64,000 bases of DNA from Deminuibacter sp966424055 (GTDB lineage: Bacteria; Bacteroidota; Bacteroidia; Chitinophagales; Chitinophagaceae). Position numbers and translations under genes: made by a program. Shown here piece after piece: positions 36,357 through 43,494 of this stretch (position 1 is the first letter of the stretch; every line of letters begins with the position of its first letter). The notes below the pieces were generated by a model, which was not told where the DNA came from, did no database searches, and saw nothing but the letters and a program-made list of their open reading frames with translations. The stretch lies in NCBI GenBank assembly GCA_966424055.1, contig CBJLMB010000009.1, forward strand, positions 111,282 to 175,281. Reading direction: 5' to 3'.

Positions 36357-36455
36357 ATGAAAAAGGAAACCTTTAAAAACAAACTGACCTTAAGAACACA
36401 GGACCTATCTGCATGCTCTTCTACCGGAATAAATAACGGCAGTCCGCAAACATAA
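36357..36455 (+). CDS. Truncated lanthipeptide precursor, leader-only
   Basis: A 32-codon gene beginning MKKETFKNKLTLRTQDLSAC, which clearly matches the leader of the seven precursors downstream (MKK.TLKNKLSL.VKDLSSL). It then runs only 12 more residues (SSTGINNGSPQT) before a stop. The GG cleavage site and Cys-rich core are missing; one Cys remains. It has the best-conserved upstream 25-nt box at 36309-36333. It is most likely a precursor gene truncated by mutation, though an unusual tiny product cannot be excluded. Confidence 0.65.
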   Translation: MKKETFKNKLTLRTQDLSACSSTGINNGSPQT

Positions 36456-36828
36456 ACAAGGTTAACCTGCATAGAAAAGCATAACCACCTGCCAAGGGCA
36501 TGGTTGCTATTATTTATTACGCAGGTGTGTTTTAGTTCCCTGTATCTGCTGCTGGCATGCTATCCCCCATTGATTCTACCTACTGTATGTAAAGCCGCTG
36601 GCAAAACACTGTACTCTTCCTGAATACTTCACTGCTATTAGCAGTAACCGTCTTCCGATCATCGTACCGCATGAATGGTGCATGCTTTAATGCTATGCAC
36701 ACTACCCTGTGATGCTGTTTATGGTTATATACCAACCGTGCAAACCATGCTGTTTTGCACATGGCAATCGTATGCACTGCCGTGTGCAAGGGATACTGTT
36801 GTAAAACTGTTCATCAAACACTCCTTAT
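36456..36828. other. Non-coding gap between the truncated and the first intact precursor
   Basis: About 370 bases with no gene seen. A 12-bp inverted repeat (TTGCACATGGCA at 36755-36766 with TGCCGTGTGCAA at 36778-36789) lies 40 bases before the next precursor. No 25-nt box is present here. Confidence 0.5.
36755..36789 (+). promoter_or_regulatory. Inverted repeat upstream of the first intact precursor
   Basis: 12-base arms that pair fully if one G-U pair is allowed, around an 11-nt loop. There is no T-run behind it, so an operator or leader RNA structure is more likely than a terminator. Confidence 0.4.
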
Positions 36829-37059
36829 ATGAAAAAGAAAACGCTCAAAAACAGGTTGTCTTTTACCGTAAAAGACCTGTCGTCGCTTACACAAGACGAA
36901 TCACAGGCACTCCGTGCAGGGAAGGCCGCACAGCTGACCAATCCGACATCCAAGTATGCCTGTTGCGATGATGCACATGCTATCTCAGGTTGCAGGTTGT
37001 GTCCCACCTGGCAGGGATCCTGCCCAGACACACAGTATAAAAATTGTGTAGCGCTGTAA
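36829..37059 (+). CDS. lanA: Class I lanthipeptide precursor 1
   Basis: 76 residues. The leader is 31 residues (MKKKTLKNRLSFTVKDLSSL... ending ALRAG), and the core of about 45 residues has six Cys (ACCDD, SGCRLC, GSCPD, KNCVAL) with several Ser/Thr. The leader's 'L.VKDLSSL' block is shared by all precursors here and is the likely LanB/LanC docking segment. The site before the core is RAG rather than GG. LanB and LanC encoded downstream would form (methyl)lanthionine rings; the C39 exporter would cut after the AG. The product's activity is unknown. Confidence 0.85.
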   Translation: MKKKTLKNRLSFTVKDLSSLTQDESQALRAGKAAQLTNPTSKYACCDDAHAISGCRLCPTWQGSCPDTQYKNCVAL

Positions 37060-37128
37060 CAAAAGATCTTTTGTTCAGCAGTGGGCTGTACACCGGCCGG
37101 AAAGCTTACTGCGAAGACGCCAGGGGAA

Positions 37129-37153
37129 CCCGAAAACCTGTAATAGAGTAGGG
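37129..37153 (+). promoter_or_regulatory. Precursor-associated 25-nt box, copy 2
   Basis: CCCGAAAACCTG then TAATAGAGTAGGG, one base different from copy 1, 26 bases before the ATG at 37180. Confidence 0.65.
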
Positions 37154-37179
37154 ATGATTGTTCACACCAATTAAATAGT

Positions 37180-37365
37180 ATGAAGAAAAAAAATCTCAAA
37201 GGAAAGCTGTCGCTGAAAGTGAAAGATCTTTCCTTGCTGAACAGCGATGAAAAAAAACAAGTAAAAGGCGGATTGCCATTGACCACATGGTCTGTATGTT
37301 GCTCGCAGCAGGATGTTTCCTGTGAAGGAAGCTGCGAACGTCTTTGCACTGTTAATCAGTGTTAG
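37180..37365 (+). CDS. lanA: Class I lanthipeptide precursor 2
   Basis: 61 residues: a 31-residue leader (MKKKNLKGKLSLKVKDLSLL...) ending in VKGG, and a 30-residue core with six Cys (SVCCSQQ, VSCEGSCERLC, NQC) and several Ser/Thr (LTTWS start). GG is the canonical double-glycine site for the C39 protease of the exporter at 43491. The 25-nt box stands just upstream; the next precursor starts 50 bases after this stop without its own box, so the two are probably on one transcript. Confidence 0.9.
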   Translation: MKKKNLKGKLSLKVKDLSLLNSDEKKQVKGGLPLTTWSVCCSQQDVSCEGSCERLCTVNQC

Positions 37366-37414
37366 ACTGATACAGGTATTAACGCCGATGGTATTGTTCA
37401 TCAAAAAACAATCT

Positions 37415-37609
37415 ATGAAAAAGCGATCCCTGAAAAACAAGCTGAGCCTGACAGTTAAAGACCTGTCATCACTTGCAGGAAAAGAAATGCAGCAGGCGAA
37501 AGGCGGTGCTTTTTTTTCCAATGGTACCTGCTATACACAGGCCCGTGGTTGTATTGCTACTGAAGGAAGCTATTGTGCAACCAATTGCTACCCGTATCAA
37601 TGCATGTAA
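37415..37609 (+). CDS. lanA: Class I lanthipeptide precursor 3
   Basis: 64 residues from the ATG at 37415; a longer in-frame opening from 37313 overlaps the preceding precursor and lacks leader similarity, so it is rejected. The leader is 31 residues (MKKRSLKNKLSLTVKDLSSL...) ending QAKGG. The 33-residue core has five Cys (NGTCYT, RGCIAT, SYCATNCYPYQCM). Its C-terminal C-x3-C-x-P-Y-x-C is shared with precursor 4. Confidence 0.9.
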   Translation: MKKRSLKNKLSLTVKDLSSLAGKEMQQAKGGAFFSNGTCYTQARGCIATEGSYCATNCYPYQCM

Positions 37610-37643
37610 ATGCAGGCTGTTCAGGAAAGACAAACCCGGGGTG

Positions 37644-37668
37644 TCCGAAAACCCGTAAAAGAGTAGGG
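37644..37668 (+). promoter_or_regulatory. Precursor-associated 25-nt box, copy 3
   Basis: TCCGAAAACCCG then TAAAAGAGTAGGG, 25 bases before the ATG at 37694. It is the most diverged of the three copies but keeps the CCGAAAACC and GAGTAGGG ends. Confidence 0.6.
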
Positions 37669-37693
37669 TTCATTTCTTAATCGTGTTAATCAG

Positions 37694-37882
37694 ATGAAGA
37701 AAAAAACGCTTAAAAACAGGCTGGACTTTAAGGTGAAGGATCTGTTCTCCCTTTCAACCGCAGAAAAGAAAGGCGCCAGAGCAGGAGCTGATGCTTTTTT
37801 GCGGACGGATTATCCCTGCCGTACTGTTGATATAGGGGGTAGTGTTTGTCATAGTTACTGTCCGCCATATGCCTGCCCCTGA
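37694..37882 (+). CDS. lanA: Class I lanthipeptide precursor 4
   Basis: 62 residues. The 31-residue leader (MKKKTLKNRLDFKVKDLFSL...) ends in ARAG instead of GG, like precursor 1. The 31-residue core has four Cys (DYPCRT, SVCHSYCPPYACP); the C-terminal C-x3-C-x-P-Y-x-C repeats that of precursor 3. The upstream 25-nt box suggests it begins a transcript. Confidence 0.88.
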   Translation: MKKKTLKNRLDFKVKDLFSLSTAEKKGARAGADAFLRTDYPCRTVDIGGSVCHSYCPPYACP

Positions 37883-38014
37883 TCAGGGCTGTCAATGGCT
37901 GTCTAACTAAAGCCTGCATTCTATTTATTCTGCCATGCAATAAGAAAGGTGCTCCTGGCTGCTCCGGACTGCGGTGGCACCTGCTTTAACATGGCAACAG
38001 CAAAACGGAGAATT

Positions 38015-38203
38015 ATGAAAAAGAAAAACCTCAAGGGCAGGCTCTCACTTAAGGTCAAAGACCTTTCTTCTTTGTCTGGCAGTACTGCTGCTGCTGTGAA
38101 AGGTGGAGTATCTATCGCGTTGCTTTGCACGGGAGCATGTGCATCTAACCGCGCATCGTATTGCGGATATGATCACCAGACACGCTGCCTGCCAGTGCCG
38201 TGA
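38015..38203 (+). CDS. lanA: Class I lanthipeptide precursor 5
   Basis: 62 residues from the ATG at 38015, which aligns with the other leaders; the longer opening from 37949 is rejected. The 31-residue leader (MKKKNLKGRLSLKVKDLSSL...) ends AVKGG. The 31-residue core has four Cys (LLCTGACAS, SYCGYD, TRCLPVP) and several Ser/Thr. No 25-nt box is visible upstream. Confidence 0.88.
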   Translation: MKKKNLKGRLSLKVKDLSSLSGSTAAAVKGGVSIALLCTGACASNRASYCGYDHQTRCLPVP

Positions 38204-38279
38204 ACGGTAAACAAAAATGCCCGGTAATATAATATGAACAAACAACAATAGAAAATGCACATGGGCATTTGTGCTTGTA

Positions 38280-38322
38280 AACCAGTATAAAGCTGGTATC
38301 AACTGCCGGCTTTATGCTGGTT
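38280..38322 (+). promoter_or_regulatory. Hairpin between precursors 5 and 6
   Basis: A 14-bp stem, ACCAGTATAAAGC (38281-38293) with GCTTTATGCTGGT (38309-38321) plus one flanking A-T pair, including one G-U, has a 15-nt loop. No T-run follows. It may affect RNA stability or partial termination within the precursor array. Confidence 0.5.
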
Positions 38323-38348
38323 ATTCATCAACCAGTTAATCGGCGGCT

Positions 38349-38570
38349 ATGAAAAAAAGAACACTTAAAAACAAGCTGTCTTTGAAAGTGAAAGATCTTT
38401 CTGCATTGACACCGTCATCTGCCGGTAAGCTTGAAGGAGGTGCATGGGTACCCACACAAGGTTCCTGTGCCTGCCCCACACACAACTGCAGCGATCCTGT
38501 TTACTGCACCATGTCATGTCCACACGGGTACTCCTGCGGAAATGTGACGTGTATACCGCAGACACTATGA
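38349..38570 (+). CDS. lanA: Class I lanthipeptide precursor 6
   Basis: 73 residues. The 31-residue leader (MKKRTLKNKLSLKVKDLSAL...) ends KLEGG. The 42-residue core has seven Cys, the most of the set (GSCACPTHNCSD, VYCTMSCPHGYSCGNVTC). The block C-T-M-S-C-P...GYSCG is shared with precursor 7, so the two are recent paralogues. Confidence 0.9.
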   Translation: MKKRTLKNKLSLKVKDLSALTPSSAGKLEGGAWVPTQGSCACPTHNCSDPVYCTMSCPHGYSCGNVTCIPQTL

Positions 38571-38620
38571 TCGTAAACCATTATGTAAAAACCGCCGTAT
38601 AACGGCAATATCCAGATGTT

Positions 38621-38845
38621 ATGAAGAAAAGAACACTCAAAGGCAAATTGTCTTTTACAGTAAAAGACTTGTCATCCCTCTCATCTATGGACGTTGTGTC
38701 GCAGAAAAATGCGCTGGGTGGTGCCGGGAAAAGCCAGCTTTGCGTAAACCAGATTGTTACACAAAACTGTTGCCCTACTATGTCCTGTCCCAGGCCTGAA
38801 GGCTATTCCTGCGGCCCCTTTCATTGTTTGTCGCAGATAGAGTAA
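38621..38845 (+). CDS. lanA: Class I lanthipeptide precursor 7
   Basis: 74 residues. The leader is three residues longer than the others (34), ending QKNALGG after the common MKKRTLKGKLSFTVKDLSSL. The 40-residue core has six Cys (SQLCVN, QNCCPTMSCPRPEGYSCG, FHCLS) and resembles precursor 6 in its second half. A strong hairpin follows it before lanC. Confidence 0.9.
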   Translation: MKKRTLKGKLSFTVKDLSSLSSMDVVSQKNALGGAGKSQLCVNQIVTQNCCPTMSCPRPEGYSCGPFHCLSQIE

Positions 38846-38941
38846 GGGAAAGAAGAAAGGAGAAAAGGGAATATCCTAAGCCGGTGATGGCCCGGAATAA
38901 AAAACGGGTATCAGCGTTTGTAGTTTTCCCTCCTTACAAAC

Positions 38942-38983
38942 AGCATAGCTGTGTTGCAGGGAAAACCTGCAGACAGCTATGCT
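38942..38983 (+). terminator. Strong hairpin between the precursors and lanC (possible attenuator)
   Basis: An outer 11-bp perfect stem (AGCATAGCTGT at 38942-38952 with ACAGCTATGCT at 38973-38983) and an inner 6-bp stem (TGCAGG/CCTGCA at 38955-38960 and 38966-38971) enclose the loop GAAAA. Only a short TTTA follows, so it is a weak terminator or a processing/stability element. This is the place where other lantibiotic operons reduce read-through so that precursors outnumber enzymes. Confidence 0.65.
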
Positions 38984-39040
38984 TTATACGCGCAAAACAA
39001 CAGGCTGCTACGGCGCTTGTCAACAATAGTATCAATAAAA

Positions 39041-40330
39041 ATGATCACAATGCAACAAACAGCAACGATGACTTTACCGGCATGGGAGCCTTGCCTGGCA
39101 CAGCAAGACCGCACTGTTTTCCGGCAACTGATACATATCACCAATAAAGTGGTACAGCAAAAACTGGACACCCGGATGCACAACGAAACTTTTTCACCAG
39201 GTATCATGAGTGGTGATGCCGGTGCCGTGCTTTACCTGTTTCATTCTGCCATTTACCAGGAAGATGACCGGCTGTACGATAAAGCATTGGATTACCTGGA
39301 AAAGCTGGTGGCAGATATCAGCGCTTCACATGCACCATCGCTTTGCTCAGGCATGGTAGGTGTAATATGGCTGCTGCTTTACCTGGACAGCCATGATATG
39401 GTGCAGGTGACAGATGACATGATCAGTGAGGAGATCATGAATTATCTCTGCGAGGAATCATTACAGCAGATCAATGCCGGGTATTATGATTATATGCATA
39501 TGGGGCTGGGTATGCCACTGGCGTTACTGGCTTCAGCTAAATACACCCACCGGTATGCTGACTACCTGGAAAAAGTAGTGCAGGCAATGGCTGCCACCGC
39601 ACAGAAAACGGCAGACAATTGCATATACTGGCGGTATATGCTGGATAATGATAACAGTGATGATACACCCGAAGAAAAAGTGTCACTGGGGATGTCTCAT
39701 GGCATGCCGGGTATTATTGCATTGTTATCGAAAATAAGGGCTGCAGGTATTTGTATACATACATGTGATGAACTGATTGAGCAGGCCGCCGGTTTTCTCC
39801 TGAAGAAATGTAATGATACAGGGGCGGTTTCCTGCTATCCTTCCATGTTCAGCTTTGGTAATAATGAGCCTTATATCAACAGCCGGCTGGGTTGGTGCTA
39901 TGGTGATATGGGTGTAGCCGCAGCTTTCATCCAGGCGGGAAAAGCCACAGGCAGGCATGCTTACCTGGAAGAAGCAGACCGTATCATCAGTTCACTTATC
40001 CGGCGCGGCGATGATGCTTCCAGGGTTACAGATGGTGGTTTTTGCCATGGCAGTTTTGGTATAGCCCATATTTATAACAGGCTATACCAATACAAAAAAA
40101 CACCTGCGCTAAAAGAGCTGGCTGCCCGCTGGTTCCGCCGTTCGCTGGATATGACACGGTTTACAGCCGGGCACATCGCTATTTTACTTGTAGAAGATAA
40201 AAAAAGCAGTTGGAACGATCATACAGATATCCTAAGCGGTATCAGCGGAATAGGCATTACGCTGCTTAGCGCAGTGGCCCCGGTTATACCTGCATGGGAT
40301 GAAGTGTTCCTGCTCGATATCGGCCATTGA
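39041..40330 (+). CDS. lanC: Lanthipeptide cyclase LanC
   Basis: About 429 residues from the ATG at 39041 (or 39050). The open frame extends up to 38951, but that start lies inside the hairpin. LanC adds Cys thiols to dehydrated Ser/Thr to close lanthionine rings, in the cytoplasm. Family motifs are SLCSGMVGVIWLLLYLD, SHGMPGIIALL, the zinc-ligand motif GWCYGDMGVAAA and the second zinc motif GGFCHGSFGIAHIYNRL (Cys-His), then SGISGIGITLL. All three zinc ligands are present, so the enzyme is probably active. It stands 195 bases after the last precursor and 47 before lanB. Confidence 0.95.
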   Translation: MITMQQTATMTLPAWEPCLAQQDRTVFRQLIHITNKVVQQKLDTRMHNETFSPGIMSGDAGAVLYLFHSAIYQEDDRLYDKALDYLEKLVADISASHAPSLCSGMVGVIWLLLYLDSHDMVQVTDDMISEEIMNYLCEESLQQINAGYYDYMHMGLGMPLALLASAKYTHRYADYLEKVVQAMAATAQKTADNCIYWRYMLDNDNSDDTPEEKVSLGMSHGMPGIIALLSKIRAAGICIHTCDELIEQAAGFLLKKCNDTGAVSCYPSMFSFGNNEPYINSRLGWCYGDMGVAAAFIQAGKATGRHAYLEEADRIISSLIRRGDDASRVTDGGFCHGSFGIAHIYNRLYQYKKTPALKELAARWFRRSLDMTRFTAGHIAILLVEDKKSSWNDHTDILSGISGIGITLLSAVAPVIPAWDEVFLLDIGH

Positions 40331-40377
40331 TGGCATAATAGGCAATCATACACAACAGCTTTTAATACACCCATCAT

Positions 40378-43300
40378 ATGATTCAACTTATTGGAAATAC
40401 TTACCTGATGCGAGCGCCATTATACCCGGTGCAGTTTGCAGACAAATGTTTTGAAGGGCATATCGGAGAGTGGGCTAGCAGGAACGATTTTCTGTACGGC
40501 GTATACCTTTCATCGAAAGACCTCTATCTCGAATATAAAAAACAAGCCGAAACAGGTGTGTTCAGTCCTAAAATGCACCAGACACTACGTAAATACTGGC
40601 TGCGGGCCAGTGCAAGATGTACGCCTTATGCCAACCTGGCCGGCTGCACTTTGGGTACTATCGCAGAAAATACACATATCTATCTCGAACAGCCAGATAA
40701 ACACACAGAGGCTTGCCGTATGGATATGAATATGGTGTATAAATTTATTGATGTGCTTAACAGGAACAGTGAGCTGATGCAGCAGGTGCTTTTCTATCCC
40801 AACAATACCCTGTATAAACTTGGCGGTAAATACCGTTATGTACGTTATAAAGTAAATGGCAATAAAAGGAAATATTTTTTGTCAGAAGCAGCGTATACAC
40901 CTTACCTGGAAGATCTGCTGCAGGCTGCAGCAAAGGGCAGTACACTGCCAGGGCTTGCAGGTATCATTGCTGCCTATGGTTTTGAGCAGGAGGAAATAAT
41001 GCCCTATCTGCATACCCTGATCGATAACCAGGTTATCAGCAGCGAACTGGAGCCCTGTGTATCAGGCGAACAGCCATTTAACCGGCTTGCTGCTGTATTG
41101 CAGAAATATCCTGCAGCCCGTCATTATGCGGATTTTATAGAGGAAGTGAACAGGCGGCTAATACAGAACGATTTCTCTATTGACAGGCTTGAAACCATCA
41201 TCCAGCGGCTGGAACAGGAGCAGGTTGATTACAGCGGGGTTACCACACTTTTCCAAAGCGATATGTGTATCCGTGCAAAACACAATACCATTGGCCACGG
41301 GGTGATGAAGCAGGTGTTAAAAGAAATAAACCAGCTGGTACAGGCAACCTATAAAAAAAAGTTCCAGCAGCAGCAACTGGATGAATTCAAGAACCGTTTT
41401 TTTCAGCGCTACGAAATGCAGGAAGTGCCTTTGTGCGAAGCCCTTGATGTGGAATGTGGTATAGGATACGGCAACTATTCCAACCACCTGAACTCCTTTG
41501 TAAGCGATATCAATTTCACTACCGAAAACAATGCCGATGAAAAAACAGGTGAACTCACCCGGCTGCTCCAGCAATTGCTGGAAACGCGGGATGTTGCCGA
41601 TGTTTCTCCCATCCATTTCACTGAAAAAGACCTGGGCGGTATCAAACAGAAAGAAGAAGCGCCGCTTGCCTTTGCCAACAGCCAGTTTATGTCTGTTATG
41701 GGATGTTTATATGGAAGCAGTGCTGCAGAAATTGATAAAGGGAATTTTCAGTTCCTGCTAAAATCCATCGGGGCGCCATCCAGTGCCAATATACTGGCCC
41801 GTTTCTGCCATATGGATGAATCGATCAGCAATTGGGTCACTGCTCTCACCCATGACGAAGAAGCGGCATTGCCGGAACAAATGGTGTATGCTGAAATTAT
41901 ACACCTGCCACAGGAAAGGGTAGGTAATATACTGCTGCGTCCTGTATTGCGGCAATATGAAATTCCGTACCAGGGTAATTCCGGTGCGCCGGAAAACAGG
42001 CAGCTGCCGGTGGCAGACCTGCTGGTCTCCATCCGGAATAACCAGATTGTGCTGCGCAGCCGCAAACTGAATAAACGGGTAATACCAAGGCTTACCACCG
42101 CGCATAACTACTCGTTCGACAGCCTGCCCATGTACAAATTCCTCTGCGACCTGCAGCATCAGCAAAGCTTTGCAGGCGTCGGTTTTGAATCTTTGCTCAG
42201 TAACAACAATTCACTGTTTACACCCAGGGTTACATTCGGACACCTGATACTGAAACGTGCCAACTGGAAACTGCAGAAAGAAGACCTTAAGGGCATGCCC
42301 GCAGATGATACAGCCTTGCAGGCATTTGTGGCAGCACTGCGGCAGCGTAAAAAATTGCCGCAACGTGTATTGTTCCAACAAAACGACAATGAGCTGTTAA
42401 TAGATTTTGCTTACGCAGATGCTTTCCGCCTGCTGGCTTCTTATATAGATAAATATGGTGCCGTACAGCTTGCTGAATTTCTATACGATGAAACAATGAT
42501 GGGTGCAGTGGAAGGGGCAGATGGTAATTATTGTAATGAATTGCTGTTCCCTGCCATGATCGCGAAAACGGCAGAAACAGGCCAGGGTTACCTGCTTTCA
42601 ACCGTGGAAGCAGATCATTTCAAAAGAGTATTTCTGCCGGGCGATGAATGGCTCTATTTTAAAATATACTGCAGCAGCAATGCCGCAGAGGAATTGCTTG
42701 CAGCTCCTGTAAGAAAACTGGTTGCTGCCCTGGTAAAAAAAGGCTGGGTGAAACAATGTTTCTTCCTGCGCTATGCCGATCCTGAAATGCATATCCGCAT
42801 ACGGTTCCAGCTGCAGAAAAATGAAGATTTTCTTCCTGTAATGCAGGCGGTGCGTAAGGCATTGGATAAATACCAGCGCAGCAAAATGTTAACCACTATC
42901 CAGATAGATACTTATGTGCGGGAGATAGAACGTTATGGCGGTAAAACAATTGCTGAATCGGAAGCCATTTTCTGCAGCGACAGCCAGGCCGTGTTGAATA
43001 TACTGCACCGCCTGCACCTGCAGCAGGCAGAGGACAAAAAATGGGAGATCGCCATGACTGGTATTGACAGCTACCTGAAGGAGTTTGGCTACAGCCTGAA
43101 AGATAAAATAAGACTGCTCTCCCGTTTGCAGAAAGCTTTTTTTGCCGAATTCGGCGGCAGCCTGCCATTGCAGCGGAGCCTGAATGAAAAATACCGCACC
43201 CTGAAAGACAGGATCTTTGCGCTGTTTGACAAGGCCAGTACCGATAAATTACTGAATGAGTGCAGGAAAGAATTCCGCGCACGCAGTATGTATAACAGGC

Positions 43301-43494
43301 ATACTGTACACCGGCTGAAAACTATACTGCAAAGGCAACAGAGAAATGCGGATGATCTGCTGGGCAGTTACCTGCATATGTTCATTATCCGGCTTTTTGC
43401 CGCAGAGAACAGGAAGTATGAATTAACACTGTACCATCTGTTGTTAAAATATTACCAGGCCATTGCTGCCATACAAGAAAAAGCGACCAAATGA
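40378..43494 (+). CDS. lanB: Class I lanthipeptide dehydratase LanB (full length)
   Basis: 1,038 residues. LanB uses glutamyl-tRNA to glutamylate Ser/Thr of the precursor and then eliminates glutamate to give dehydro-residues. The N-terminal dehydratase domain shows LRKYWLRASARCTPYANLAG (the conserved R.S.R.TP.. motif), and the C-terminal ~280 residues are a SpaB_C/thiopeptide-type elimination domain (FLRYADPEMHIRIRFQL). Both halves are in one chain, unlike some Bacteroidota clusters such as that of pinensin, where they are split. The stop overlaps the exporter start by 4 bases. It must serve all seven precursors since no other LanB is present. Confidence 0.95.
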   Translation: MIQLIGNTYLMRAPLYPVQFADKCFEGHIGEWASRNDFLYGVYLSSKDLYLEYKKQAETGVFSPKMHQTLRKYWLRASARCTPYANLAGCTLGTIAENTHIYLEQPDKHTEACRMDMNMVYKFIDVLNRNSELMQQVLFYPNNTLYKLGGKYRYVRYKVNGNKRKYFLSEAAYTPYLEDLLQAAAKGSTLPGLAGIIAAYGFEQEEIMPYLHTLIDNQVISSELEPCVSGEQPFNRLAAVLQKYPAARHYADFIEEVNRRLIQNDFSIDRLETIIQRLEQEQVDYSGVTTLFQSDMCIRAKHNTIGHGVMKQVLKEINQLVQATYKKKFQQQQLDEFKNRFFQRYEMQEVPLCEALDVECGIGYGNYSNHLNSFVSDINFTTENNADEKTGELTRLLQQLLETRDVADVSPIHFTEKDLGGIKQKEEAPLAFANSQFMSVMGCLYGSSAAEIDKGNFQFLLKSIGAPSSANILARFCHMDESISNWVTALTHDEEAALPEQMVYAEIIHLPQERVGNILLRPVLRQYEIPYQGNSGAPENRQLPVADLLVSIRNNQIVLRSRKLNKRVIPRLTTAHNYSFDSLPMYKFLCDLQHQQSFAGVGFESLLSNNNSLFTPRVTFGHLILKRANWKLQKEDLKGMPADDTALQAFVAALRQRKKLPQRVLFQQNDNELLIDFAYADAFRLLASYIDKYGAVQLAEFLYDETMMGAVEGADGNYCNELLFPAMIAKTAETGQGYLLSTVEADHFKRVFLPGDEWLYFKIYCSSNAAEELLAAPVRKLVAALVKKGWVKQCFFLRYADPEMHIRIRFQLQKNEDFLPVMQAVRKALDKYQRSKMLTTIQIDTYVREIERYGGKTIAESEAIFCSDSQAVLNILHRLHLQQAEDKKWEIAMTGIDSYLKEFGYSLKDKIRLLSRLQKAFFAEFGGSLPLQRSLNEKYRTLKDRIFALFDKASTDKLLNECRKEFRARSMYNRHTVHRLKTILQRQQRNADDLLGSYLHMFIIRLFAAENRKYELTLYHLLLKYYQAIAAIQEKATK

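Noticed and set aside
37313..37414. Extended N-terminus of precursor 3
   Set aside because: It overlaps precursor 2 and the family leader starts exactly at the ATG at 37415.
38951..39040. Upstream extension of LanC
   Set aside because: It lies in the hairpin at 38942-38983 and its sequence is unlike LanC starts.
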